NCBI GenBank assembly: GCA_959347315.1 | Contig: OY365813.1 | Location: 14,908,970 to 14,972,969 of the forward strand | Direction of reading: 5' to 3' | Length of the DNA: 64,000 nucleotides | Source: Bimastos eiseni | Taxonomy: Eukaryota; Annelida; Clitellata; Crassiclitellata; Lumbricidae | Part shown: positions 32,291 to 43,330 of the stretch, one piece after another | How positions within the stretch are numbered: the first letter of the stretch is position 1 | Layout: each line of letters starts with the position of its first letter | Program-made: the position numbers and the translations under genes | Notes under the pieces: model-generated | What the model saw: only the letters and a program-made list of their open reading frames with translations | Told to the model about the DNA's origin: nothing | Database searches by the model: none

Positions 32291-33678
32291 CCGGTAATTT
32301 GTCCCCCTTCACCCTCTCAGTTGACCTGTCTATATCTTCACGGATTGTATTAGTGCCGTATATTTTCCTGATAAATTCGATCGTATTATTTTATTGCTTG
32401 TGAAATTGATATCTTTGCAAACGTAATTAGACCTATGTTTATTAATGATTCTGCACATCCCCCCAACAATTGCCTTGTTTCCTAACTGGAGGCTACTATA
32501 AGTTTTTCGCTGTGTTGCATTGCGTTGATTTATTGGATGGACATCGTAACTCACGATGCAATTCTTAGTGTTGAATTGTTGAATATGGCATGAATTGCTT
32601 CTAATAATTGTCATCCTGGCTTTAATCTGCTTGAATTGCTTCTAATAATGTCATCTTGGCTTTAACCTGCTACACTTGTTGTTTGATATGTAGAGCTTAA
32701 TTAAGTGTCTCAACAACGAGAGGAGTACCAAACAAATACGCATTGCAGTTCCTGCATTGCAAGGGGCCAAGGACATTATGTTCGGAGCGGGACCCGTTCC
32801 TTATGGCTAGGGACCCGAGGCTGCATCTCCAAAGTTGGTGTTGGTGATCAGTTTCATGTCTTTTATGGAAATTATTTTCTGTGGTCTTTCAGAAGGATCT
32901 TCCGATTGACGAATGTAGATGGCGCCTTCGCATGTCCAGGTGGAGACCAGCAATATCTGCCTCACACCTTTTCTAGTATCAGTGAAGCAGGAAGAACTAG
33001 ACCGTGTCAGATGCTCGTTTACATAAATTGATTTTGCACTTGGATTTTTTCTCAATGTCTTGCGGGCAGAGAGGGGAAACGGTTTCTTGCACGACCATTT
33101 GAGAAGCGGACAAGAATCGGGCCAGTCGTGGATCGCGATCCACCGGACATCCTTTACGCTTGGGAGATGTGAGATTCCTTGATCTGAGGCCCCAAGTGTC
33201 TATTGCAACCACCAGTCACAAGGTTGGTGGTCTTCCCAGGAGACACTTCGCCATGAGAGACGGTTATATAAATAATTAAGCTATCGAGTCCGCCGAGGCG
33301 TAGCTGATTCTCTAGACCCTAAGTGGATTTTTCAATGGATTAACTGTTCATTTCCAGCCTTTTCCAGGTTCAGAATTTTCTCATTGTTTACTTGGCTTTG
33401 TCTTTCAAGTACAGTCTCTGTCATCTCATCGGTCATCTTCTTCAGTTTTAAGCCAAAACCTGCGGCTATAGATTGAAAAGGCGTTCAATAAAAAGCGAGC
33501 GACTTTTCTATAGCCTAGTCAGAAGGGTTTCTGAGACCCGCTCGTCCCGCAGACTCTCGAGAATATCTGTTTTGTTTTTTGTGTTTTTCTTGACATATTT
33601 AGTTGATTGTAGAGGAACTTTGGAAAGCAAAAAGCGTTACCGTTCAAGTAGTTAGCGCATGTAGCTCGCGTATGCGAC
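32291..33678. other. Unit 1 3' flank, no gene recognised
   Basis: Shares GATTTATTGGATGGACATCG and GTTGAATTGTTGAATATGGC with unit 2 (about 36340-36420), and CAGAATTTTCTCATTGTTTA with about 37330. A tandem echo, GAATTGCTTCTAATAAT, occurs at about 32592 and 32634. ORFs at 32705-33212 have no recognised motif. Confidence 0.55.
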
Positions 33679-35189
33679 CGGTCATGCAGTAGCATAGCTA
33701 GGGGGTGCAGAATGAGCGCCTCTGAAAACATTTGCAGAAAGGTGGCGCCTGTTTAGGAAATTTATATATAGTAAAAATTTTAGATATTTACTTTATTCCG
33801 GCAGTTTACCTAGTCTTTCAACGCTAAAAAAGAACAACGCAAAAACATAGATCTTTTTCATTGAGTCTGTGATACTAGAAAATCAGCAGTTGATGCTGTT
33901 CTGCATAACTTACCAGCACTGGCTGAAGAATTGTTGATGGTAAAAATCAAAACTGTACCAGTGAGCGGATTGCAGAGGCAATGGGAATTCTTGCTGCAAT
34001 TGAGACTTAGGAGGTTTTAATTGTTTTAATATTTTGGAAAAAATTATGCCTAAGGTTTTCAATTTATTGATATATTTACAGAAAAGTAGTGCTGATTTGT
34101 TAACAGCTAGTCATTTGATTCAGCTTTTGAAAATAACACGAGTAGCTGGCGAAATAAGTTCGAATCAGAATATAAACAGACCGAGAAAGAAGCTACTGAG
34201 CTGGCTGAGAAATGTGACATTTTTACAGAATTATAATTAACAGAGAGCACTCGCAAACGAACATGATTTCATAACGAAATTGCAGAGGGGTGATAGGCTA
34301 TCTGATACTGGAAAAATCGTTGTTGACACGTATTTAGTGTCAATGGATTCTGTCATAAGTAACACAAATAAAAGATTTCAGCATTTTAAGGATGTGACTT
34401 CCAAGTTTAGTCGTTTAGATTCAAAACGTTTTGGCGATGAAGATAATTTGGAAAATTTGGAACATTCGGCAGTTACTCAGATGTAATTGAAAGTGGAACT
34501 GAAATGTGCAAGAATATCTATCATTTTGAGACACGTAGCCCTACATAGAAATAATTTGTATCAGCAAGGAATGTTCAAGTGAAGAGGAAACTCAAGAAAT
34601 GGCAGTTACCATCAGCAGCGTATAGGCCTACTTAAAGCTATGAAAGTCAATGACATGTGCTACATTTACCCAAACCTGGCAACATTGTATCGCGTTTTTC
34701 TGACTTTGCCAATAAGCAGTACTGGAGCAGAACGATCCGTCAAAGTCGTCTCGAACTTATTATATCTTACCTCCGTTCCACAATGGACGAGGAAAGGTTG
34801 TACAGCTTAGCTTTGATTACGATGGAAAGTCAGTTTGCTGCCGAGACGGATTTTAACAAAGTAACTGATCACATTGTTAGAATGAAACCTAGATGCTGTG
34901 AGAGATATATGTATACTAATATTGTCTAGAATACAGAATAGAGTTATTCATAAGAATCAGTACATAATTAAAACACTTTAAGAAATTTTTTACTTTTCAA
35001 TTCGACTGTATTCTATAATTGAAATTCTATTATATACATTATAAAGCTTCATAAAAAGTGCTAACTGACATTACGAATTTCGTTATTTCAAATTATATGA
35101 TTTCATTTGATATTGAAAAAGTTGGCGCCCTTTTAATACGCTCGCCGCTTCCTCTGACGCTAAAACCTGGCAACGCCACTGCGGTCATG
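33679..35189 (+). mobile_element. hAT DNA transposon with 8-bp target duplication
   Basis: The element is 33687-35181 (1495 bp), flanked on both sides by CGGTCATG (33679-33686 and 35182-35189), the 8-bp duplication typical of hAT. Its ends are CAGTAGCATAGCTAGG and, inverted, CAGTGGCGTTGCCAGG (12 of 16 match). Inside, plus-strand frames show transposase pieces: AVDAVLHNLPALAEELLMV near 33885, LIYLQKSSADLLTASHLIQ near 34062, DTGKIVVDTYLVSMDSVISN near 34307, and the C-terminal block LATLYRVFLTLPISSTGAER then YLRSTMDEERLYSLALITME near 34680-34830 in two frames. Multiple stops and frameshifts make it inactive. It inserted into the repeated 3' flank of unit 1, interrupting a GCGTATGCGACCGGTCATG-type sequence found uninterrupted near 37600. 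Confidence 0.9.
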
Positions 35190-35369
35190 TGGTTCGCGTA
35201 CGTTGTTAGCGTATGCGATCGTTCATGCAGTTAGCGCATTTAATATTAAAAATAAATAAATAAATTGCCCATCAGCCACTATAAATGGTTGGAGATCAGC
35301 GATATTTTGGGATTAACATGCTAATCGGAGAGCGAGAGTGAGGAAGGAGGTAGCTATTTCCGATATAAT

Positions 35370-35396
35370 ATATATATATATATATATATAATATAT
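35370..35396. repeat. (TA)n microsatellite
   Basis: TATATATATA run directly before the SINE body in unit 2. Confidence 0.9.
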
Positions 35397-35404
35397 TACA
35401 ATAT

Positions 35405-35600
35405 TGCAGTGTTGACTAGTTCTTCTTTCGATAGATTGCTAAGTTAGATGTATAACGTGATGGGTACCTTGCATGGTTGCCAACAGTTAAATTCCACTCC
35501 TGTATCAACTTGTCATCACCGTTCACACTGCTATTGTAATCATATCATTAAGTGGTTTTGTCAGTTAGAGCTAAAACGATCATTTTATATTAAATAATTA
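35405..35600 (+). repeat. SINE body, no head (unit 2)
   Basis: CAGTGTTGACTAGTTCTTCT, GATGTATAACGTGATGGGTA and GGTTGCCAACAGTTAAATT match units 1 and 3. Confidence 0.7.
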
Positions 35601-35993
35601 TGGCCCATTATTCACTTTCTTTTGCATCGCACATGCCTCATTATAGGCCTATCCTTGAGGCGTATAGCATTTTGTCATATATCTCATATGGCCTTGTATC
35701 CGATAACCCATAGCTAAATCACCAACACTTTAAAATGAACAATAGAGAACAGGGCCCATGTTGTCCAATTTGGGACGAAGTGGACTCTTTTGTCGTCATA
35801 GTCGGTTATCTAGGTCATATGAAGTCGTGTTGGCTTAATGGAATCATTCACCACAATCGTACGCAAGTTGACATTCTGTAAGCCTATCTGAATACTGGAT
35901 TGACAAAAAAGTAGGTTGAGCTATTGAATATATATTTAAATTATTGCAGACATTTACATCGATTATCATAGGAAAATTCAATCCTACTGATAC

Positions 35994-36060
35994 CATGAAT
36001 ATTGAAACACTGAAAATACACACGCTTCTACACGGCACCCCTTCTGGCTAAGATAATTGT
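35994..36060 (+). pseudogene. DUF2236 gene, copy 2, nearly complete deletion
   Basis: ATGAATATTGAAACACTGAA at 35995 aligns with the start of copy 3 (ATGAATATTGACACACTGAA). After CTACACGGCA the sequence continues as CCCCTTCTGGCTAAGATAAT, which in unit 3 lies past the gene's end (CGCCCTTCTGGCTAACATAA at about 41050). About 1 kb of coding sequence has been lost in a single event. Confidence 0.8.
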
Positions 36061-37924
36061 CTAGAACAATTGTTTTAATATATAAAGTTATGCTTCTCGA
36101 TTCCATTCTCAGAAATGGCCTACCATCTATACCGCCTACAGAAATGTCTATCGCAATTGTTTCGCTTTACTTCACGGTTTGTGTTCGTACCGCAAACAAG
36201 ATCATATTATTTTGATCGCATGTGCAATTTATATATTTTCAAACGTGACTCTAATAATGTGTATTCGTGATTCTCTATATGACTAGAACAGTTGCTTTGT
36301 TTCCCAACTGTGCTATATGTCTATCGCTGTGTTGCAATGCGTTGATTTATTGGATAGACATTGTAGCAGACGATACAATTCTGAGTGTTGAATTGTTGAA
36401 TATGGCATGAATTGCTTTTAATAATTATTATCCTGGATTGCATTTCTTCAACCTGCTGCACCTGTTGTATGATGTGGAAAGATTAAAGAAGAGGCATAAC
36501 AAAGAGATGAGTATCGATGTCGGACAATTGTACTTGTCCAATAGACAGAGAACCTGAACGAGATCTGTTGTGAACTGGAATTACAAACTAATTTTTGGCA
36601 GCATTTACAGCTTTGTTACGAAGGCCAAAGGTGTTGAGTTGGAACACGGCAGGAAAAAGGTTTGCTTAGTGATGATAACAAGTTATTTAAATACTTGTAC
36701 ATAAATTCATAACGTTTCGTAACGCTGATAACTTTAGACCATGTTGCATGTTCTTTCGAACTAACACCCGCATGTTTTCGTTAAGTGTGTCTTGACCTCA
36801 AGCGTGGAATAAATTTCCATCGAGTCTATGCCAGTCAAATACCATTTCTCAATTTGAAATTAAACTTAAGGAATATTTGATGAACAGACCGGCAGTAAAG
36901 GCCGATGCGGATAGTCGAAGGCAAAAGCTAAGCAACACGTGATACAATTTCTATGTTTTTGATCTTTTCGCTACATTTTCAATGTGAGTTTTCCAGATGA
37001 GTGATTGGTCAATAAAAAAACCGAGGATCTTAGTAGAAATAACTTGAGGTTTGGAAATATCATTTAACTTAAAAGGCTTGGAGATGGGATTTTCTCTGCT
37101 AAGTCACAAGCAATGTGAGTGAAGTAATTGCTAAGTTTATGGGCGATCTGGATAGGGTCTCTAATTTAAAAATTATTGATATTTATAGAATCAACAGGTC
37201 CATAACAGATCACTGCTATACCTACGCTTAATACGCATTATTTTTTTTAATGTATTTCTAGAGTATATGGTTTAAATTTATCTATATTGTCAGGAGAAGG
37301 ATGTTTTATAGAGAATAAGCGCTTCATTTCCAGGTTCAGAATTTTCTCATTGTTTACTTGGTGGTGTTTTTCGAGCGCAGTCTCTGTCATCTCCTCCACC
37401 ATCTTCTCCAGTTATAGGACAAAACCTGTGGCTATAGAATTAAAAGGCGTTCAATAAAAGGCGAGAGACTTTTTTCCAGCCTGGTCAGAAGGGTTTCTGA
37501 GACTCGCTCGTACCGCAGACTATCGAGAATTTTTCTGTTTGCCTTGACATAGTTGATTGTAAAGGAATTTTGGAAAGCAAAACCGCTACCGTTCAAGTAA
37601 TTAGCGTATGTGACCGTTCATGTAGATAACGTATTTAAATACTACATTTGATTTCAGAATTGATTTCATTTTACATTTTTATGGGAACATATGAAACTTC
37701 ATTCACGCCAACAGATAACGTTTTCACTAACCGCATCTTTAAATAAATAAATTAATACACAAATGGCCCATCAGCCACCATTGTTGGTTGAATATCAGCG
37801 ATATTTTGAGATTACATGCTGATAGGAGAGCAAGATTGAGGAAGGAGATAGATGGTATGGTGATGGAGTTGTTAATGCGCGATGTGTCGCCTATTATGGC
37901 CACCTCGACCTCAAAGTATCATCT

Positions 37925-38400
37925 CTATCTATAAAAAGAAGATTCTGTGTGTCTGTTTGTCTGTCCAGCCATGCATTTGCGCAGTATTAGAGCTATTGAC
38001 TTGAAACCTTCACCGTTAGCTCGGGACACACACCCGGGATACGCAGTCGAGGGGTTTGTGAACCCCGCGGCTGCCGTCATCCTGGTCCCCAGGGAAAATA
38101 ACCTGTCTCAGGACCCCACACCCGACAATTTCCTTCTCAGTCGCCAAGGCCGTGTTGACCCCTGCTGTACATTTTTCGACATGTGCACGTGATATCTGTC
38201 TGCCACGTGTATCTCTTCTTCTGTTACACCTGTCATGAATGGATGGACGGTCTGGGAGCCATCGTTTGCACAGTCGGTCAGTTGGGTAGTATTGTGTACG
38301 CATCAGTGTATATACAGAATGTATATAGACACTATTTATTTACATAATTTGCCCAGAAACCTGTCTCAACCTGTGAAACGCCGGGTTCACCAACTAGTAA
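37925..38400. mobile_element. Unclassified insertion in unit 3
   Basis: Compared with unit 1 (29165-29200), unit 3 has about 480 extra bases, starting ATCTATAAAAAGAAGATTCT followed by GTGTGTCTGTTTGTCTGTC. They include overlapping ORFs on both strands (37947-38192 plus, 38303-38016 minus) without a recognised family. The boundaries are approximate. Confidence 0.45.
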
Positions 38401-38524
38401 TCAATAAATTAGACTCAATGTATAAATAGATCAGAATATAGCTATAGTAAGCTGTTTAAAGTGTGAGATATCCTAGAAAACGAGAAATATTGATAACGCC
38501 TCTTGGAACGATACAAAAGATAAT

Positions 38525-38700
38525 ATTACAGTGTTGACTAGTTCTGCTTTCGATAGACTGTTAAATCAGATGTATAAAATGATGGGTGCATTGCGTGGTT
38601 GCCGACAGTTAAACTAGACTCTTGTATCAAATTATCATCACTCGGTCATGCTGTTCTTGTAATTATATCAATCTGTGGTTTGTCAGTTACAGAGAAAACT
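38525..38700 (+). repeat. SINE body, no head (unit 3)
   Basis: CAGTGTTGACTAGTTCTGCT, CAGATGTATAAAATGATGGG and GGTTGCCGACAGTTAAACTA, with the tail TGTGGTTTGTCAGTTACAGA. Confidence 0.7.
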
Positions 38701-38725
38701 ATTTTTTTAATCTTATTATGGCCCG

Positions 38726-39498
38726 TTAGTCACCAAGATCCGACTATTTACAGTATTATTTCTGCACCCAAGTGTCAACCTGGGACGTGAGGACTTCTCC
38801 GACCTGGACTTCGCGGATGATGTAGCCATCATGTCCGACATTCCGGAGGTCTTGGTCTTGTCACTCGAGATACTTGATAGAAACGCACACAGATTTGGCC
38901 TGGAAATCAACTGGAGAAAAACAATATCCAGATCATAATGGAATCGCTTAGCCCACCAACAGTACCCCCAGAACTGTATGTCCGACCTCCAGCGTAACAT
39001 GTGGAACTCAAGCATCCGAATGCCGACCAAGATCCGATTATATACAGTATGCATTCTACCTGTCATGGTATATGGTGCAGAGACTTGTACCCTAACAAAA
39101 GCTCTGGAAGACAAACTGGACGCATTATATCAACGGTGCCTCCCGAGGATTCTGCGAATTCCGTATGTAGTCCATGTATCCAACAAGGACATTTATAGTC
39201 GAACAAACCAGGAGTCAATCACCTGCCGGATCCGAACGACGCGACGCCTTAAACTCTTCGGCCATTTTTCACGATCTGAGAGCAACCAGGACAACGCAAG
39301 AGCTTTGCGAGCCATGATCGCACGACCACCAGCGGACTAGAAGAGACCATCGGGACGACAAAGACACTCCAGGGGGACAAGTAGTGAAGAACGACCTGGA
39401 CCTTATGAACATCGGCTTCAACTCAGGCTAGGCGAGAGCACAAGGGAAGAACGGTTGGCGGCGCAGTGTGGAAACGGCTACGCTCTGATGATTAGTCA
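38726..39498 (+). pseudogene. LINE reverse-transcriptase fragment inserted in unit 3
   Basis: Bracketed by TTAGTCA at 38726-38732 and 39492-39498; units 1 and 2 lack the insert, so this is probably its target duplication. Plus-strand frames read DFADDVAIMSDIPEVLV (catalytic F-A-D-D box) and RNAHRFGLEINWRKT near 38805-38920. Further on come LPVMVYGAETCTLT, CLPRILRIPYVVHVSNKDI and RRLKLFGHFSRSESNQDNAR (38978-39340), then Arg-rich C-terminal remains. Stops and frame changes separate the blocks. The 5' edge, AAGATCCGACTATTTACAGT, resembles an internal stretch at 39031, AAGATCCGATTATATACAGT, suggesting a rearranged or twin-primed 5' end. Confidence 0.8.
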
Positions 39499-39997
39499 TT
39501 TTCTTCTGCATCGCACGTGCCTTTTAATCATTATGTCCTTGAGGCGAATAGCATTTTGTTACATATCTTATATGGCCTAAGTGCACGCTTTTATCATCCT
39601 AACAGATATCTAGGTCAGAAGTTCTGAACTTGTGGACCGCGACCATCTGCCTGGTGGTCCGCGAGCAGGAGGTTAAAAGGCCCACAAAAAAGGTTGAGAA
39701 CCGCTGATCTTGGTCATAGCAAGTCATGCATTTAGTCTATATCTATTTTTGTCCATTTAATGACGTCGCATTGTAGGCTATGCCCAGTCAGGCTTCACGG
39801 GTTCTGTTTAAAGGCGAGTGTCCAAACGTTGGCTTATTCGAATCGCTTGTCACAACCGTACACAAGTTGACATCTGTCAACCTATCTTAATATTCAAGTG
39901 ACTGTAAAGTAGGTTAAACAGTCATTCATTTCAAATAATAATAGAAACTGAGGGCTTTGTCTGTATTTATTTAAATTCAATTTGAATTCGGGAAACC

Positions 39998-40975
39998 ATG
40001 AATATTGACACACTGAAAAAAGGAAAACTTCTTCACGGCAACTCTGGAAGTGATCCAAAGACACTTCCAGATTGGATGGATATGGAAAGATTCCGAAGAG
40101 GACAACAGTTTTTCCAACGTCACGCGGCTTCAATTCTTTTTGCGCTACATTGTTCTCTAACCGTCGGATTCGTCATTTCAAGGCTCGTTAAACCTCTCGC
40201 TTTTACCAAGAATTCAGATACAACACAAAAATCGCTCTTGCGCTATTTTAAAACATTCGTTCATATTGTTCTGTGGCATACGCAGGATGTCTGGTATGAG
40301 AAAACTGAGGGTTATAAGTCAATACAGACGGTTCGAAGTATGCACGATGCCGTAAGAACGGCCATGGAGTCCGAGGACCCAGCGAAAAACCAGATAACGC
40401 AATACGATATGACCATTGTACAATCTGGTGCCATGGCCATCGGTGCAATGCATCCGTCAAGTTTCGGCATTAAGCACACGAAAGAAGAACTGGAAGATTA
40501 CGTCTTTTTCTGGCGTGGAATTGGATATCTACTGGGAATAAGAGACGAGTTCAATCTCTGTTCTGGAAGCTATGACGAATTTCACAAAGTGGGTATGGAG
40601 ATAGAACGTGAAATCCTCTTTCGAGGTATGTGCAACCGACCGAAAGAGTTTGAGACTCTGGCAGATGCCTACATCGATGGTATGAATAGTCTGCTACATA
40701 ATTTCAAAGTCTTCACAAAAGAATCGATCATCGCTTTCACCTTCAGGATCATGGAATTTCCCTTGCCTGACTTGAAACTATCTCGGACTGATTATCTGCG
40801 TCTATTGCTGTATCGGCTCATGGCCCTTGCAGTTCGTTACGTACCTGTGGTTGAGAGACTGCTCAACAATATGGTAATGAATATATTCAAGATCGGGCGT
40901 CTGGTAGCGTACAATGAACTTGCAAGAGAAAATGAAACAGTTTTGGTAAATTTATCCGAGTCTGATGACGTTTAG
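39998..40975 (+). CDS. DUF2236 / MpaB-Lcp-like oxygenase family protein, copy 3 (intact)
   Basis: An intact 325-codon single-exon frame. The family (DUF2236; ER-bound oxygenase MpaB/MpaB', latex-clearing protein) contains heme-dependent enzymes that act on polyisoprenoid or similar hydrophobic substrates; the animal members' substrates are unknown to me. Visible features: a hydrophobic segment at about 44-62 (ILFALHCSLTVGFVISRL); VRSMHDAVRTAM (112-123), matching the R-x-M/L-H-x-x-V-R helix whose His is the likely heme ligand (His116); ITQYDMTIVQSGAMAIG (133-149); FFWRGIGYLLGIRDEFN (170-186); and a second hydrophobic stretch at about 266-283. The start at 39998 is preferred because copies 1 and 2 align from the same ATG. 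The lack of introns might reflect an ancestral retrocopy. Family assignment is from pattern memory; catalytic activity is inferred. Confidence 0.78.
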   Translation: MNIDTLKKGKLLHGNSGSDPKTLPDWMDMERFRRGQQFFQRHAASILFALHCSLTVGFVISRLVKPLAFTKNSDTTQKSLLRYFKTFVHIVLWHTQDVWYEKTEGYKSIQTVRSMHDAVRTAMESEDPAKNQITQYDMTIVQSGAMAIGAMHPSSFGIKHTKEELEDYVFFWRGIGYLLGIRDEFNLCSGSYDEFHKVGMEIEREILFRGMCNRPKEFETLADAYIDGMNSLLHNFKVFTKESIIAFTFRIMEFPLPDLKLSRTDYLRLLLYRLMALAVRYVPVVERLLNNMVMNIFKIGRLVAYNELARENETVLVNLSESDDV

Positions 40976-40985
40976 TTTCCTATAG

Positions 40986-40987
<2 letters not shown>

Positions 40988-41032
<45 letters not shown>
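40988..41032. repeat. (TA)n microsatellite in 3' flank
   Basis: About 40 bp of pure TATATA directly after the DUF2236 stop codon. Confidence 0.95.
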
Positions 41033-41250
41033 TAAGAGTGTAACAGAAACGCCCTTCTGGCTAACATAAAAATTGTCTAGAACAATTGCTTTAATCTGCT
41101 TCTCGATTACGTCCTCATAAATCGCTTCCGCTTAAATTGTCTAGCGCAATTTCTTCCGTTTATTTCGTGACAATATATCCTCACGGATCATGTTAAACAA
41201 AAGAGGTCATGCGAAATAACTCATGAACAAACTATACAGCTTTGTAGGGA

Positions 41251-41594
41251 TAGCTAATTATTTTTGTATGCATTCATTTCTTCTCATTCTCAAGTACAAC
41301 TGGAGGAAAAATAATGCTTCATTGAAAGTGATTCTATTTACTGTAATGAGTAAATTCGCACTTATGGACACGGACAAGGCTTTACTTGAATGCACTTGAA
41401 CAAGATATGCAGATATATACATTGGTGAATGCATGCATACAATACGTAGATGCGTGCATACAATTCATACATACTCATACGTGCAAAATTCATATAGAGC
41501 TTTTTCATATGGGCGTTGTCTTAACTGCGGGACTGTGGTCGGCCATATTGGTGTCGATCGTTGAAAGCATTGATATGTATTAATACATAGGCCT
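41251..41594. other. No gene recognised
   Basis: Mixed sequence with a short CATACA-rich patch at 41410-41480. TAGGCCTA at 41588-41595 starts the next LINE fragment's flank. Confidence 0.4.
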
Positions 41595-42245
41595 ATCAAT
41601 GGTTCAAAGCCTCTGCTCACAACCCCTCCCACTCTCTTGCGGTGTCCCACAAGCTTCCGTTTTGGGTCCAATCTTCTTCAGCCTGTATGCAGCACCATTG
41701 ACTCATTGGGCCATCTCAAAGAATCTTCCTCTGTTGACCAACATCTGTATGCAGACGACACACAACTTTGCATAATTATATCCTTCTCTCAATGCTCTTC
41801 TCCCAGTTACTGAACGTGGCAAACATATAGCTTCCCAATGGACATCATCCAACATCCGCTACCTCAACCATTCAAAACAGAATTCATCATCATAGGCCCT
41901 TCTGACCAAATAAAGATATCTGACCTTTCAATAGACCTATCTTTGCTGGGTCTCGCCCCTGCCTTTCTTCGCGATCTCTGCTATAGGCCTACTCTACTTT
42001 GAACGCATCGGGTCATCGCTCTCTCCGCTCTACTGAGCAATGTCTACTCACTGTCCCAGTTGCACGCACAACTACTAAACAAGATTGTGCCATCTCAGTG
42101 GTTGGCCCCCGCGATTATGATTGTGATACCTGCATGGTAGCTTTTAGCCAAAGCTGCCGCCGCTCTTCGCTCAAAGCACGTACGTCTGGGCCTTATTGTT
42201 GTCGTAGTTTTGCACTTCTGCGTGCCTTGTAACACTGAGGTTTGC
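41595..42245 (+). pseudogene. LINE (CR1/Jockey-like) reverse-transcriptase remnant
   Basis: Plus-strand frames give CGVPQASVLGPIFFSLYAAP near 41640-41700 (the RT G-V-P-Q-G-S-x-L-G-P box, with Gly changed to Ala), remains of a Y-A-D-D-T-Q box near 41750, and SHRSLRSTEQCLLTVPVART near 42010-42070, a typical C-terminal motif. Several frameshifts separate them. It has the same general type of 3' coding end as the fragment at 12.6 kb. Confidence 0.75.
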
Positions 42246-43135
42246 GTTCATGAACTATTGGCAGGACGTCTACGACTCAATAAACTGATAGCATACGGTC
42301 CATACCGCGGTACGTCTGGTGAAAATGAAATGACGCTACATAATCTTAGATCAGGGAAATAGGAACGAAGAGAGAACGGATGAATTTCACGCCAAAGCTG
42401 TCGCACACAATACGGTCGCGTTGCCAACAGCTTAACCTGCTTGATTAGCTGCTGAGGCAGACGAAATTGATGAAGATGACAGGTCTGATGCCATTTGACA
42501 GGGTGGATTAAGTGTGGGGAGACCAAGCGGTTCTCGGTCACCGGGCTTAGGGGGCTCAGGGCAAGGAATTGTCAAATTGGCCGTGAAGGGAGGTTGCGTG
42601 AGGGGAATGGAAGGCAGGGATGGGGTGCATGATGACACGACCGAATAAGGAATGGGAACGGGTTCGGGGAATTGGTGAAGAGGGAGGTTGGTACTACTGT
42701 AGCATTGGACATTCCAAGGAAGGTAAATCAACGAGTTTGAATTGCAAACGTTTGAGAGAAAGACACGCACGTCATTCATGTTGATTGAAATGCTTGGACT
42801 ACTAGTGATCAGATCACATCTAATCAACTCCGATCCAATAAAAATTCAATATCTTATCGAGTCCAATTTATTTCCATAAATTCTACAATAATCAAAATCG
42901 AATCGGATCTCAAATAATCTAATAAAATAGAATCTAATTATATGGTATCTAATCTTTCAAATCAAATCTAATCCAGACCAGACCAACTCAATCTTAATCT
43001 AAACTAATCTTGTCAGTTCTATCCTATTCAAACCAAGTCTAGTTCAGTAAATACCAGTCAATTTCATCCAAAATGATCACATTAGTTGTTAACAGTACAT
43101 ACATACAACCATAGCCAGAGATTTCCAGGAGTATG
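42246..43135. other. No gene recognised
   Basis: A 131-codon minus-strand frame (42827-42432), rich in Pro/Ser, has no recognised domain and no obvious splice borders. The right part (42830-43080) consists of degenerate AATCTAATC phrases like those at 2.6 kb. Confidence 0.4.
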
Positions 43136-43144
43136 GCGTTTTAA

Positions 43145-43255
43145 CATTTAACAGACAGTAAGAAGGTAGGCAGGTAGGTAGGTAGATTGGTTGGTAGGTA
43201 GGTAGGTGGGTAGGTAGACACTCGGTAGGTAAATAAGTAGGTAGGTAGGTAGATG
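43145..43255. repeat. (GGTA)n microsatellite
   Basis: GGTAGGTAGGTA array with GATT and GACA interruptions. Confidence 0.9.
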
Positions 43256-43330
43256 GTCTCAGTTTAATGACACTTCGTGATAACAAAAAGATTAATGACA
43301 CTTCGTGATAACAAAGATCAATAGTTTCGC

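Larger units (their letters stand above)
28985..35250. repeat. Tandem segmental duplication, unit 1
   Basis: Starts at AATAAATAAATTGCC, as do units 2 (about 35250) and 3 (about 37745). It shares with them a SINE body, the 5' flank and gene start of a DUF2236 gene, and with unit 2 a 3' flank (GTTGAATTGTTGAATATGGC; CAGAATTTTCTCATTGTTTA). It carries two later transposon insertions (31.1-32.3 and 33.7-35.2 kb), which account for most of its extra length. Confidence 0.8.
35250..37745. repeat. Tandem segmental duplication, unit 2 (gene deleted)
   Basis: Begins ATAAATAAATTGCCCATCAG like unit 3 (GGCCCATCAGCCACC near 37764) and keeps the SINE body (35408 on) and gene 5' flank. After about 45 bases of the DUF2236 coding start it jumps straight to the gene's 3' flank. 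It then shares GATTTATTGGATAGACATTG and the 37.3-kb block with unit 1. Confidence 0.8.
37745..41250. repeat. Tandem segmental duplication, unit 3 (intact gene)
   Basis: Same start motif, SINE body and gene flanks as units 1 and 2. It has its own insertions: an unclassified stretch at about 37925-38400 and a LINE fragment at 38733-39491. The right boundary is uncertain. Confidence 0.75.

Noticed and set aside
42432..42827. 131-codon Pro/Ser-rich minus-strand ORF as a gene
   Set aside because: No family resemblance, no good splice borders, and a position between a LINE relic and degenerate repeats.
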